This document shows positions 1-9,099 of a stretch of 64,000 nucleotides of DNA, one piece after another (within the stretch, counting starts at the first letter, position 1; every line of letters begins with the position of its first letter). Origin of the DNA: Symbiodinium natans. Its lineage: Eukaryota > Sar > Dinophyceae > Suessiales > Symbiodiniaceae. The stretch lies in the NCBI GenBank assembly GCA_905221605.1, contig CAJNDS010002413.1:737423-801422 (forward strand). Reading direction: 5' to 3'. Below the pieces are notes generated by a model. The model was not told the DNA's origin. It was given only the letters and a program-made list of their open reading frames with translations, and searched no databases. The translations under genes and the position numbers were made by a program.

Positions 1-239
1 CCCCAAAGCCCCTGAACCTTAAACCCCAAACCCAAACCCAAAGCCCGAAAACCCTAAAACCCGAAACTTCAAACCAAACCCCAAAACCCTACACCCTAAA
101 AACCTAAAACCCTAAACCCTTGACCCTAGCCCTAAATTCGAGATTTTAAACCCTAAGCCCCAAGCCCAAAGCCCTAAGCCCTGAACCCTAAATCCTAGAC
201 CCCCCAAAGCCCCCAAAGCCCCTCCACGCGGGGAAGGCC
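1..239. repeat. Degenerate CCCTAAA-type repeat
   Basis: C-rich strand telomere-like heptamers with many substitutions (CCCCAAA, CCCTAAG, CCCGAAA). They lie directly upstream of the first candidate start codon, so no conventional promoter can be seen. Confidence 0.8.
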
Positions 240-293
240 ATGGCTTCCTTAGATGCCTTGGGCCGCCTCGCGGACGTGGAGCTGTCGAGCAAG
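240..293 (+). CDS. Candidate first exon with start codon
   Basis: ATG in a ggccATGG context opens MASLDALGRLADVELSSK, ending before a GC donor (AAG|GCTCAG). Without splicing the frame meets a stop after 13 further codons and runs into a TAC/ACT microsatellite, so a splice here is the simplest reading. The start is chosen on context only; no homologue is recognised. Confidence 0.4.
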
Positions 294-342
294 GCTCAGA
301 CGTCAAACATTTCCAGCTTTATGCCAGCATTATGATTATTAT

Positions 343-422
343 TACTACTACTACTACTATTATTATTATTACTACTACTACTACTATTGTTTTATTGTTG
401 GTATTATTATTAATATTATTAG

Positions 423-513
<91 letters not shown>

Positions 514-530
514 GTTATTATTATTATTAT
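343..530. repeat. TAC/ACT trinucleotide microsatellite
   Basis: Mixed TAT/TAC triplets from 343, then about 30 ACT units from 423 to 513, then TTA-rich sequence. The long leucine and threonine runs in its translations are artefacts. Confidence 0.95.
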
Positions 531-579
531 TGTTTATTCTAATTTTTTGTTGGGGGGGGATGGTTCTATAGGGTTTTTA

Positions 580-1090
580 GATGTTATTCGACTTCCAAGG
601 TTCTTTTGGGGTTTGGGCTCAGGGTTTGGGTTTTTTTGGGGCTTTGGCTTTTCAGAGCATCAGGATCTTTTTTCTCCAGGGCTTCTAAAGGGTTTCACAG
701 GGCTTTTATTAGGTGTTTAAGGGTTTGCTTATGGTTTTCAAGGGCTTGGGGTTTAGGGTTTGGTTGTTGGGCAAGGCATCTCAGGGCTTCCCAGGGACTT
801 TTAGGTTTCGAAGGGTTTGTCTTAGGGTTAGGGTTTTTCTCAGGAGGGTGGAGCTTTTGGGGCTTTGGTGGTTGCAAGGGTTTTTAAGGGGCTGCGGGCT
901 TTGGTTTTTTTCAGGGTGTTTTGGGTATGTTTTTGTTTGAGGCTGTGTGTTTTTTGGGTTCAGGGTTTAGGGTTTTGGGGCTTGGGTTTGAAAAGGGCTT
1001 AGGGCCGAATAAGGTTCAGCTTGTTTTGAGGCTTTGGGCTTTCAGTTTTATTGGTTTTTGTTAGGGTTTATTTTGTTTTTTTTGGGGCTT
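580..1090. repeat. Degenerate G/T-rich TTTAGGG derivative
   Basis: GGGTTT, GGGCTT and GGGTTC steps on the + strand, decayed from TTTAGGG. Translations are glycine/phenylalanine low-complexity; I see no exon. Confidence 0.75.
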
Positions 1091-1099
1091 TGGGTTTTG

Positions 1100-1312
1100 C
1101 CCCCCCTCCCCCCACACCCCCCCCCCCTCCCCCCCCCCCCCTCCCCCCCTCCCCCCCTCCCCCCCTCCCCCCCTCCCCCCCTCCCCCCTCCCCCTCCCCC
1201 CCTCCCCCCCTTCCCCCCCCCTCCCCCCTCCCCCCTCCCCCCTCCCCCCCCTCCCCCCCCCCTCCCACCTCCCCCCTCCCCCCCCCCTCCCCCCCCGCCC
1301 CCCCCCCCCCTC
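1100..1312. repeat. C/T homopolymeric tract (CCCCCCT-like)
   Basis: About 210 bases of C runs broken by single T. The proline-rich and glycine-rich open frames across it are low-complexity artefacts. Confidence 0.95.
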
Positions 1313-1324
1313 CCCCTCCAAGCC

Positions 1325-1432
1325 CTAAGCTCTAAGCCCTAACCCCTGAACCCTAACTTAAACCCTAAACCCTAAACCCCTAAACCCCAAACCCCAAACC
1401 CTAAACCCTAAACCCTAAACCTTCAACCCTAA
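1325..1432. repeat. CCCTAAA array
   Basis: Short C-strand heptamer array. The unique stretch after it (1441-1525) follows ctgcag and reads through MSLRDMVGSS before TAG; it could be a small exon but has no clear donor. Confidence 0.75.
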
Positions 1433-1539
1433 AACCCTGCAGGGCCGAACCGGAATGTCGCTTCGCGACATGGTCGGGAGCTCCATCTAGGGCTGAGGGC
1501 CCCTTAAAAACTCCACGGTAGCCCAGTGGTGGCCGGGTT

Positions 1540-2065
1540 TAGGGCTTAGGGTTTGGGGTTTAGGGTTTGGGGTTTGGGGTTTGGGGTTTGAGGTTTAGGT
1601 TGTTTTGGGGGTTCCAGGTTCTATTCGGATATGGTAACCTGGGCTACCAAGACCACTTAAGTGCTTGGCAGGTTTGAAGCCCCCAACGAACTTTCCGCGC
1701 AAGTACGGTCGAAAAAACCTTTACCTAACCCTTTACAAGTCTGAACCCCTGACCCTGAACACCGCAACGTGGTTGGGAGTCAGTGTTTAGAGCCAGGGGC
1801 TTAGGGTTTAGGGGTTCAGGGTTCAGGGTTCTATTTTGATTCAGGTGTTCAAGGGTTTTGGGTTTCGGGGTTTAGGGGGTTCAAGTGTTCACTGGTGTAG
1901 GGTCCAGGGGTCGAGAGCGCAGGGCTTTGAGAGGTGGGGGTTGAGGGTTTGGGGTTCAAGACAAGGAGGAGGCTTGGGGGTTTGAGCTTGGGCTTAGGGC
2001 TTAGGGTTAGGATTTAGGGCTTCGGGGGTGGTTTAGGGTTTAGGGTTTAGGGTAGAACCATCGAC
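1540..2065. repeat. Degenerate TTTAGGG with one unique insert
   Basis: G-strand heptamers at 1537-1610 and 1797-2050 flank a unique island at 1615-1760 holding the next exon. Confidence 0.7.
1672..1702 (+). CDS. Candidate micro-exon
   Basis: Acceptor ttggcag|G, donor CAA|gtacgg. Reads FEAPNELSAQ, ending in phase 0. Confidence 0.4.
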
Positions 2066-2108
2066 ATAGTTAAATGCCTTTCTGGCCACCACGCCCGCCC
2101 TTGCTCAG

Positions 2109-2231
2109 AGCTGCGACGTTTCACCTTGGGCCGATGATACGCATTCTGCACAGCATCCTGAGACTCGGGCAGTGTCAAGATCGCGGCACGCCACAGACTT
2201 AAGCCAACCTACAACCCTTGGCTTCAATCAG
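2109..2231 (+). CDS. Candidate exon, 41 codons
   Basis: Acceptor gctcag, donor CAG|gtgttc. Open phase 0 to phase 0, starting SCDVSPWADDTHSAQHPETR. Polar, S/T/R-rich, no domain recognised. It matches the phase of the exon ending at 1702. Confidence 0.4.
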
Positions 2232-2348
2232 GTGTTCCTATCACACATGCATATGCGTACACATGCATATGTTTGTATAAATAAATGGGTATAGGGTTTT
2301 TGGCTTCAATCAAGGTTTTCAGGGTGAAGGAGTGACCTCACACTCCAG

Positions 2349-2410
2349 GACGAGTCGCCGCTTATAGCAAGTCCCAGCTAGCGCAGCATGGCACAGCGGG
2401 CCTGGCAAAA
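2349..2410 (+). CDS. Candidate exon with alternative donors
   Basis: Acceptor ctccag|G. Either ends at 2366 before GCAAGT (reading DESPLI, phase 0 to 0) or at 2410 before gtaggc in another frame (RVAAYSKSQLAQHGTAGLAK). Confidence 0.35.
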
Positions 2411-2430
2411 GTAGGCCCGCGACCCCCTGG

Positions 2431-2710
2431 GGTTTAGGGTTTAGGGTTTAGGGTTTAGGGCTTAGGGTTTAGGGTTTCGCTAGTAGGGTTGAACTTAATT
2501 CATCTAAGCCCAGACTGAAATAGTCCTGAACCCTATGGAATGAGCCCTAAACCCCAAACCCCCCAAAATCCCATCTAAGGTTCAGGGTTTAGGGATCACC
2601 CTAAACCCTAAACCCCAAACCCTTTACCCCAAACCTTACACCCTACGCCCCACGCCCGCTTTACGCCCTACACCCTACACCCTACACCCTACACCCTAAA
2701 CCCTATTAAG
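2431..2710. repeat. TTTAGGG block, then CCCTAAA/CCCTACA block
   Basis: G-strand heptamers at 2431-2480, then C-strand variants including CCCTACA to 2706. G-then-C order within one presumed intron. Confidence 0.8.
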
Positions 2711-2804
2711 AGCCTCCGGCTCAAGCCGCCGACCCCGCTGGAGCATAGTTGAGAGGTCTAAACCGGCTCGCATGGTTCGAAGATCATCCCAGCCTGCTCG
2801 GCAG

Positions 2805-2858
2805 GGTTCTGTGAAACGTTTGGGGGGGCACCAGGACAAGCTCAAGCCAAAAAGACAG
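2805..2858 (+). CDS. Candidate exon, basic
   Basis: Acceptor ctcggcag|G. Reads GSVKRLGGHQDKLKPKRQ in phase 0. A GT donor would be at 2861 within the G-rich tract that follows. Confidence 0.4.
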
Positions 2859-3130
2859 GGGTGGGGGTGGGGGGGGGGGGGGCAAGTTTGGGATTATGGC
2901 GAGGCGGGGTATGGGATCATGGGCGTAGGGTTTTGGGGGGGGGGGGGAGGGGGGGGGTGGGGGGCGGGGTGGGGGCGGCGAAACATGCTGAGGGCGCCCC
3001 TACCCCCTGTGCTGAACCGCCTGTTTACGCTGTGCGGGTGGCGCGGTTTTCTACGAAAAAATTGTGCACCGACCCCCCCTACCCCCCCCCCCCCCGTGTT
3101 GGGGGGGTAAGGAGGGAGAGGGAGGTTTTC
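2859..3130. repeat. G-rich tract, then GC-rich island
   Basis: G runs to about 2975 with quadruplex-forming potential. The island 2976-3060 is open in one frame (APTPCAEPPVYAVRVARF) but lacks a clear acceptor, so it is not called as an exon. Confidence 0.6.
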
Positions 3131-3257
3131 ACCTCCTCAAACCCATCCAACACGCCGCCAAGGTCGGCGGAAACCCTAAACCCTACACCCTAAACCCTAA
3201 ACCCTAAAACCCTAAACCCTAAACTTCAACTCCCATCCTTTGCTCCTCGGGCTGCAG

Positions 3258-3291
3258 GGGTACCGACTCCCGAGCCCCCTGCACGCCTCCA
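3258..3291 (+). CDS. Candidate micro-exon
   Basis: Acceptor gctgcag|G and a consensus-like donor A|gtaaaa. Two frames are open (GYRLPSPLHAS or VPTPEPPARLQ), so the reading is ambiguous. Confidence 0.35.
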
Positions 3292-3309
3292 GTAAAATGC
3301 GATGACGAA

Positions 3310-3455
3310 AGCCTCAAGCCTCAAGCCTCCAGCCTCAAGCCTACAGGCCCTAAAGCTTAAAGCCTAAATCCTACAGCCTACAGGCCCTAAAGCTTAAAGC
3401 CTACATCCGACAGCCTACAGGCCCTAAAAGCTTAAAGCCTAAATCCTAAAGCCTA
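3310..3455. repeat. AAGCCT/ACAGGCCCTAAAGCTT tandem repeat
   Basis: A unit near 40 bp containing ACAGGCCCTAAAGCTTAAAG recurs about three times after a run of AAGCCTC. It is not a simple heptamer array. Confidence 0.7.
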
Positions 3456-3519
3456 ACCTCCCCGCCAGTCCTCATCATGATCAGCCCCAAACCGGCAAAA
3501 ACCCTAACCTCTCAGGCCA

Positions 3520-3845
3520 CTCAGGGTTTAGGATTTAGGGCTTTAGGGTTTAGGGTTTAGGGTTTACAAAGCCCCCAAAACCCCATAAAAGCCCAAGCAC
3601 CCCCGGGCTGCCCTCAAGCCCCTAAACCCTCTAGGCCCATGAAGCCCGAAAGGCCTAAAACCCCAAACGCCCTAAATCCCGTAAGCCCCCCAAACTCCTA
3701 CAACCCCCCCCATAAAACCCTGAAAGCCCCGAACCCCCTAAACCCTAAACCCTAAACCCTAAACCCTCAACCCTCAACCCTAAACCCTAAACCCTAAACC
3801 CTCAACCCTAAACCCTAAACCCTAACCCCCCAAATTCCCCAAAAA
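3520..3845. repeat. TTTAGGG, then long CCCTAAA tract
   Basis: Short G-strand array (3525-3565), then degenerate and perfect C-strand heptamers up to the acceptor of the next exon. Confidence 0.75.
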
Positions 3846-3853
3846 GCTCCCAG

Positions 3854-3924
3854 GCCGGCCATGATGATGCAACCGCAGCTGATGCAGCCCGTGGGCTTCG
3901 ACCCCAACGCGGCCTATTGGCAAG
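3854..3924 (+). CDS. Candidate exon, M/Q/P-rich
   Basis: Acceptor ctcccag|G. Reads MMMQPQLMQPVGFDPNAAYW then Q, ending before the GC donor GCGATT. Its Q/P/Y/W make-up recurs in the exons at 5885 and 6325. One of the most protein-like islands in the window. Confidence 0.5.
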
Positions 3925-3930
3925 GCGATT

Positions 3931-4449
3931 TCGGGGGGGGGGGGGGGGGGGGGGTTTGGGGGGGGGTTTGGGGGGTGGTTTGGGGGGGGGTTTGGGGGGG
4001 GGTTGGGGGGGGTTTGGGGGGGTTTGGGGGGGGGGGGTTATAGGTTTTCAGGTTTGGGGTTTAGGGTTTAGGGGTTTAGGGGTTTAGGGGTTTAGGGGTT
4101 TAGGGGTTTTAGGGGTTTTAGGGGTTTTACGGCTTGAGGGGTTTAGGGGTTTGGGGTTTAAGAGGGCAGGGGGGGAGGTCTTTGAGGGATTTGGGGGTTT
4201 GGTTTAGGGGGGGCTTGCGGGATTTGGGGTTTGGGTTTAGGGTTTAGGGTTGGGGGTTTAGAGTTGAGGGTTTTCCAAAGTGACTCTTTGGTTCCTCCAG
4301 GTTTTTTTTAGGATTGGGGTCCAGGGGTTTGGGATTTAAGGTTCAGGGATTTGGGGGTTTGGGGGTTTGGGGGTTAGGGCGACACCCTAAAGGATTTAGG
4401 GGTTTGGGGCTCTGGGTTTTAGGGTTTGGAGCTGCATCCTAGGATTTTT

Positions 4450-4481
<32 letters not shown>

Positions 4482-4500
4482 GTCACTTTGGGGTTTCGGG
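3931..4500. repeat. G-run / TTTAGGGG region with T-G homopolymer
   Basis: Runs of 6-20 G separated by TTT, then TTTAGGGG octamers, ending with a T13-G24 homopolymer junction at about 4446-4480. Strong quadruplex potential on the + strand. Confidence 0.85.
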
Positions 4501-4571
4501 TTTAGGGCTTAGCGTTTGGGGTTTCGGGTTTGTCCAAGGGTAGTTTCATAAGTGCCCAAATCCCCAAGCAG

Positions 4572-4618
4572 GTGTTGCCCTGGCACAGCAGCAGAGCGCC
4601 TGGACACTGGGCTTGCGC
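4572..4618 (+). CDS. Candidate exon
   Basis: Acceptor ccaagcag, donor CGC|gtgctc. Reads VALAQQQSAWTLGLR, entering in phase 1 (compatible with 3924) and leaving in phase 0. Confidence 0.45.
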
Positions 4619-4859
4619 GTGCTCGTTTTTGTTGTTTTACTTTTTTTTTCTGGTGGGAGGGGGGTTAGGGTTTAGGGTTTGGGGTTGAGGACTGGATTGA
4701 GGGGGTGGTTCTAGCCGCCACCCGCTGAACCCCGAACCCCGTGGTTAGGGTTCAGGGTTTTGGGGTTTAGGTTTAGGGGTCCGAAGCTTGCAAAGCAAAC
4801 GTACCTAAACCATGCTAGAAAAACAACCTCCCCCCCCCCCCCCGACAGTTGAAGTTCAG

Positions 4860-4904
4860 GGGGTCTACGTCTTCGTCATGGGCATGACCCCCAATGGAGG
4901 GGGA
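4860..4904 (+). CDS. Candidate exon after poly-C tract
   Basis: Acceptor gttcag|G, donor GGA|gtaatt. Phase 0 to 0, reading GVYVFVMGMTPNGGG. A C15 run 17 bases upstream may act as the polypyrimidine tract. An upstream acceptor at 4848 keeps the same frame. Confidence 0.45.
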
Positions 4905-4996
4905 GTAATTACCCTGACACAGCCCAGATAGAAAATGTATTTCGCACAATCCTCTTCCTGAGGACCCCCTCCGAAGAATTTCCGTAGACCCGAATT

Positions 4997-5040
4997 AAAC
5001 CCTAGACCCTAAACCCTAAACCCTAAACCCTAAACCCTGT
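4997..5040. repeat. CCCTAAA array
   Basis: Perfect heptamers directly upstream of the next exon. Confidence 0.85.
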
Positions 5041-5055
5041 AAAGCCTAAACCCAG

Positions 5056-5128
5056 AGCCCCAAACACGCCGCCCACGAGGATCCAGCCCCCGGCGCCCGT
5101 GTCGCCCCAGGCACTGGGGGAGCTCGGG
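5056..5128 (+). CDS. Candidate exon, P-rich
   Basis: Ends at donor GGG|gtgggt. One frame is open across the island and reads IQPPAPVSPQALGELG. The acceptor could be at 5055 or the pyrimidine-rich gccccag|G at 5110, which leaves an 18-nt phase 0 exon. Confidence 0.4.
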
Positions 5129-5149
5129 GTGGGTTGGCTTGCGCCCCTA

Positions 5150-5330
5150 AACCCCAAACCCTAAACCCTAAACCCTAAACCCCAAACCCTAAACCCTAAA
5201 CCCTAAACCCTAAACCCTAAACCCTAAACCCTGAACCATAAACCCTGAACCCTAAACCTTAAGCCCTAAACCCTAAACCCTAAAACCCCAAACCCTACAC
5301 CATAAATCCTAAACCCTAAACCCTCAACCC
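5150..5330. repeat. CCCTAAA array
   Basis: Near-perfect heptamers with occasional CCCCAAA and CCCTGAA units. Confidence 0.9.
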
Positions 5331-5340
5331 GGCTTTTGAG

Positions 5341-5368
5341 TGCAAGGCTTACGCTTATGATGACTTGG
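5341..5368 (+). CDS. Candidate micro-exon
   Basis: Acceptor gcttttgag, donor G|gtagat. Reads CKAYAYDDL from phase 0. The acceptor lacks the usual AG|G. Confidence 0.3.
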
Positions 5369-5399
5369 GTAGATGGCTTTCGATGTGCGCAGTGTTAGG

Positions 5400-5880
5400 G
5401 TTTAGTGTTTCGAAACACCAAACCCCAAACCCCAAACGAGACCCCTAGAAAACCTCACTGGCAGCGTGTCACGTGTAGCCTGCAGACCCTGAACCCGCTT
5501 GAGGGATTTAGGGTTCAGGGTCTGCAGAGATGTCCGTCGAGACTTAGGGGTTAGGGTTTCCCTAAACATGAAACCCTGAACCCTGAAACCTAAACCCTGA
5601 CGCCTAAGCCCTAAACCCAAAACCCAAACACACAAAACCCTGAACCCACAACCCCAAACCCTAAACCCTAAGGCCCTCTAAGATAGGGGTCGGAAGAACT
5701 CCTAATAGTATTCCCTTATGGCCCCTCTATCATTCTAGTAGAATAAGCTCCCCCAAACCCATATTCTAGTTAATCAGGCTCGTATATTAAACATCCTAAG
5801 TCCTACACCCTACACCCTGAACCCTGAACCCTAAACCCTAAACCCTTTTCAAATCATTAAGGCCCTTATAGCACCCCCTT
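5400..5880. other. Mixed degenerate repeats and AT-rich unique stretch
   Basis: Degenerate heptamers on both strands, then an AT-rich non-coding stretch (5680-5800) of transposon-remnant character, then CCCTACA/CCCTGAA units. No convincing exon. Confidence 0.5.
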
Positions 5881-5884
5881 GTAG

Positions 5885-5930
5885 AGTGGAGGTGCCATGG
5901 GGCCAGCCAGATCAGTATGGCTGGGCGCAG
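5885..5930 (+). CDS. Candidate exon, Q/P/Y/W-rich
   Basis: Acceptor cccttgtag, donor CAG|gtgctt. Reads VEVPWGQPDQYGWAQ. Composition matches the exon at 3854. Confidence 0.4.
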
Positions 5931-6324
5931 GTGCTTTGGCCCTTTGGGTTTAGGGTTTAGGGGTTAGGCTTATAGGGTTTAGGGTTTCGGGTTTAGGGCT
6001 TAGGGCTTAGGGTTTGGGTTTAGGGGGTTTTGGGGGTTTGGCGGGGGGGGGGGGGGGTTTGGGGGGTTTTGCGGGGTTCAAGCCGTAGAGTTTCCAATGG
6101 AAGTAGGTACCTTATCGAGCCCGATAGAACCCTCACCTAGTCCCCAGATTTCCCGCCAAGAGTCGCCACAAGCCTCTCGCCCCAAACCCCGAACCTTCAA
6201 GCCTAAATCCCAAGCCTTCAAACCCCCAAACCCTAAAGTGTAAGCCCTAAGCCCTACCCCTCCACTCCCTAGCCTCCCCCCCAAAGCCTTAAACCCCTCA
6301 ACACCCTGAACCGCGACCGGGTAG

Positions 6325-6380
6325 GAGATGTCGCCTTACGGCACATCCTACCCCTCCTTCGGCATGGACGCGGCCCCTTG
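6325..6380 (+). CDS. Candidate exon, P/S/Y/M-rich
   Basis: Acceptor gggtag|G. Reads EMSPYGTSYPSFGMDAAPW and reaches a GCGATT donor, the same hexamer as at 3925. The frame stays open to about 6409, where a GT donor is an alternative. Confidence 0.4.
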
Positions 6381-6414
6381 GCGATTGCACCCGGCACCCA
6401 ACCCCGAAGGTCCG

Positions 6415-6620
6415 CTGAGCTCCCCTGAGTTCCCCTGAGTTCCCCTGAGTTCCCCTAAGTGCCCTAAGTTCCCCGAAGTTCCCCTGAGTTCCCAGAAGTT
6501 CCCCTAAGTCCCACAACCCTAATCCGTAGGCTTTGCTAAGAAAGTCCCCCAAATTCCCCTAAGTTCCCTAAGTTCCCCTGGGTCCCCTAAGGTCCCATAA
6601 GTTCCCCTAAGTCCCCAAAC
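6415..6620. repeat. AGTTCCCCTG decamer array
   Basis: Imperfect tandem decamer (AGTTCCCCTG, AGTTCCCCTA and shorter forms), unlike the heptamers around it. Confidence 0.85.
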
Positions 6621-6634
6621 CCACGTTGGCCCAG

Positions 6635-6658
6635 AGCGACCGAACACCTTTTTACAAA
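6635..6658 (+). CDS. Candidate 24-nt micro-exon
   Basis: Acceptor ggcccag, donor AAA|gtgagg (strong). Phase 0 to 0, SDRTPFYK. Confidence 0.45.
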
Positions 6659-6707
6659 GTGAGGTTTAGGGTTTGGGGTTTTGGGTTTAGGGATACCATC
6701 TAGACAG

Positions 6708-6749
6708 AACTGCTTGCGGGCCGTTTTCCTCTGCTCCGTGTTCTTTGAG
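6708..6749 (+). CDS. Candidate exon
   Basis: Acceptor ctagacag, donor GAG|gttgca. Phase 0 to 0, NCLRAVFLCSVFFE. Joins in frame to both neighbours. Confidence 0.5.
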
Positions 6750-6823
6750 GTTGCAGAGTGTACCCTAAACCCTAAACCCTAAAAACCCAAAGCCCTTAGA
6801 ACCCCAAAGCCTGCTTCCACAAG

Positions 6824-6890
6824 GCTGGGGAGTTCATGCAGATGCTTGGGATCGATCCAGCAGAGGCAGCTCGGGACTTCCTTGCTTTCG
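6824..6890 (+). CDS. Candidate exon, helical
   Basis: Acceptor cacaag|G. Reads AGEFMQMLGIDPAEAARDFL from phase 0. With the two preceding exons it gives a continuous amphipathic segment. The donor is unclear; GA or GC near 6890 is possible. Confidence 0.5.
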
Positions 6891-6892
6891 GG

Positions 6893-7285
6893 ATTGGGAG
6901 TTTAGGGTTCAGGGTTTAGGGTTTCGGGTTTCGGGTTTGGGGTTTAGGGTTTCGGGTAATGAGTAATTACGGTTCGGGGTTGCCCTAAACTTTTAGAGGG
7001 TGTGTTTGCGGGGAGTTGGGGCTTGGGGGCCGGGGGAGTTGTTAACATGCAACAAACCATGGCCCTATTTACGATTCATGGGGGCCTATGGTTTAGGTTT
7101 AGGTGTTGCCGGTTCAGGGTGTGCGGGTTTCAGGGTTCAGCGTTTCAGGGTTAAGGGGTTCAGGCCATGTCGGATTTGGGGCTTCAGGGATTTTCAGGGT
7201 TAAGGGATTTAGTTCACGTCGGATTTGGGGCTTCAGGGTTTTCTGGCGTAGGGTTTCAGGGTTTGTGGCAAGGCTTGGGGGTTCG
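6893..7285. repeat. Degenerate TTTAGGG (GGGTTTCAGGGTTCAG type)
   Basis: G-strand derivatives rich in TTCAGGG. The glycine/arginine/phenylalanine-rich open frames here are repeat translations. Confidence 0.7.
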
Positions 7286-7293
7286 GGCATCAG

Positions 7294-7351
7294 AATATCA
7301 AGATCTAGGGATGAGGTCACGGGGCGATGAACTCCTCCCAGGAAGAGGCAG
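7294..7351 (+). CDS. Candidate exon
   Basis: Acceptor gggcatcag, donor AG|gtatgt (strong). Reads YQDLGMRSRGDELLPGRG, phase 1 to 2. Confidence 0.45.
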
Positions 7352-7424
7352 GTATGTTACATTGGCCTCTTTCAACGCTTTAGGATATTTAGGGGTTCAA
7401 GATTTAGAACGTAGGCATTCACAG

Positions 7425-7482
7425 GTGAAGCTTCTTCCCGCTGCAATGAAGTGAAGTCCAATCCGCCTCGAAGAGCGAAGAC
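7425..7482 (+). CDS. Possible exon, frame uncertain
   Basis: Acceptor attcacag|G. One frame reads EASSRCNEVKSNPPRRAK, another VKLLPAAMK then stop. No clear GT donor. Confidence 0.25.
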
Positions 7483-7537
7483 CAGAAACCCCAAGCCCAA
7501 AACCCTCAACCGCAAACCCTAAACCCAAAACAAGAAG

Positions 7538-7600
7538 GACGTGTACTTCGGCTGGATCGCCGAGTATGGCCTTCAGAGCGAGGCTGCGGGGCCTTTCTCG
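7538..7600 (+). CDS. Candidate exon, 21 codons
   Basis: Acceptor acaagaag|G, donor TCG|gttttt. Phase 0 to 0, DVYFGWIAEYGLQSEAAG onward. Very protein-like. Confidence 0.5.
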
Positions 7601-7700
7601 GTTTTTGCAGCATTAGGGTTTAGAGTTTAGGGTTCAGGGTTTAGGGTTGGGTTTGGAGCCCAAATCCAACCAAATCTCCCCAAAACCCACGGGGCTGGAG

Positions 7701-7728
7701 AAGCATCGGGACAACATTCCGGGAGCAG
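7701..7728 (+). CDS. Candidate micro-exon
   Basis: Acceptor gggctggag, donor G|gtgcaa. KHRDNIPGA, phase 0 to 1. Confidence 0.4.
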
Positions 7729-7870
7729 GTGCAAGCTGTTATCCTGGTGCATTTGGGGGTTCCCGAAATTAGGGGTAGCTTATTGAGGTCCTTCTTTGAA
7801 GGGAATCCCACGATTTGGGGGTCGATTATAAGGGTCCCCTATTCTCGCAAACGCTCATTTGATGAGGGAG

Positions 7871-7907
7871 AACTACGCTGCAAAGCCTTCCGGGACCAGC
7901 CCGGATG
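7871..7907 (+). CDS. Candidate exon
   Basis: Acceptor gagggag, donor TG|gtggca. LRCKAFRDQPG, phase 1 to 2, joining the exon at 7701. The first frame is also open, so the reading is not unique. Confidence 0.35.
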
Positions 7908-8109
7908 GTGGCAGGGACCATTCCCCCAACCATCCCCACGGATTCCAGCGGATTTTGGGGGGAGGGTTTAGGGTTTAGGGTGGGGGGCGTTTCCTTCTCC
8001 AAAACCACCCGCCCCAGGGTCGGCGGATTTAGGGGCTTTACAAGGCTTATGAGGTTCAGGGTTTTGGATAGCAGTTGACCCCCCAACCCGGCTTTGTCAT
8101 GCTAGGTTC

Positions 8110-8484
8110 AATTGCGTCTGCCAATCGGATATATTTCCTTCGAAAGTGCCACAGCCCCTCGCAACTCTTCCAGTGAGAGACGAACACGTGGCTGAGGGTT
8201 ATAGACAACTCGGCAAGCCCTGGCATTTTGTACTTGCCCTTATGGGGGGTTTAATAGCATCATATTCAGGAAACCTTCCAGATGGTTTTAAGGGCAATCC
8301 CAGAGAAGCATCGCGCTGTTCTGAATGGCATCCTCAGTGGTTTCACTGCTATGGAACTATGGAACTGACTGACTTCAAGTCCGTGTCAACGCGAAACCTA
8401 AAGCCTCAAATTTTGGGCGTTGTTCTAAACCCCCGCCTCTTCGTGTTTAATTGGGCCGGCCACACGTATGTTGCCTTCGTGTAA
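8110..8484 (+). pseudogene. Unique island, possible gene fragment
   Basis: A repeat-free stretch that is open in one frame for 112 codons from ATG 8146. A different frame after ttccag at about 8280 reads MVLRAIPEKHRAVLNGILSG and soon stops. More than one frame looks coding, which suggests a decayed or chimeric insert. Function unknown. Confidence 0.3.
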
Positions 8485-8569
8485 CTATGGCGCCAACAAC
8501 CAGCACGGCGCAAGCCAGGAGCCCAAAACTCTAAGGTCAGGCCGCTGCCTTGTCGTGTACAGGGTCAGG

Positions 8570-8700
8570 GGTCTGCAAGTTTAGGTGTTAGGGTTAGAGG
8601 TTAGGGTTTAGGGGTTGAGGGCTTAGGGGCTAGGGTCTGGGGGGCTTAGGGTTTAGGATGGTTTCGTATAGGATGTGTTCAGGGTTAGAGGTTAGTGGGT
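8570..8700. repeat. Degenerate TTTAGGG
   Basis: G-strand heptamers with many changes; no exon seen. Confidence 0.65.
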
Positions 8701-8865
8701 CTAGAGTCTAGAGTTTAGTTTGTCAGTAGGACTCGCGTCGCAAGGGTGGCGCAAGGGACGCGCAAGGTTGGCGCAAGACCGCATGGCCAATGTGGAGCCA
8801 TGGGCCCTGACACAATAAAACTGGTTTGTACATGTCATGAAACATCGATTCCGGTGGTAAGCCTG

Positions 8866-8979
8866 TACTTCAAAACAGCGACAATCCGGCCGCATTACGG
8901 AATCATTGCTTCCAGTACTGAGCTCGAACTACGAAACAGTGACAATCCAGCCAGCTTATGGAAACATCGCTTCTAGTAC
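8866..8979. repeat. 57-bp tandem duplication
   Basis: Two copies (8866-8922 and 8923-8979) share GACAATCC-GCC and GCTTC-AGTAC blocks at about 75-80% identity by eye. Flanked at 8740-8780 and 9055-9090 by clusters of GGCGCAAGG. Confidence 0.65.
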
Positions 8980-9099
8980 ATAGTACAAACCCCCAGAAAA
9001 CCTTGTCGGTGCCACGTTTTGTAGTTGGCATGTTTGCCGACGTGGCCAAACACTAGCACGGCGCAAGGCGGCGCAAGGGCGAGGCGCAAGGGAACCCTA

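Noticed and set aside
253-720. 155-codon open frame rich in Thr, Ile and Tyr
   Set aside because: It is the translation of the TAC/ACT microsatellite and flanking repeats.
1034-1342. Proline-rich and glycine-rich open frames on both strands
   Set aside because: Low-complexity translations of the C/T tract; open in several frames at once.
8701-8976. Open frames of 64 and 76 codons across the 57-bp duplication
   Set aside because: They overlap on opposite strands and follow the duplicated unit; no splice or start support.
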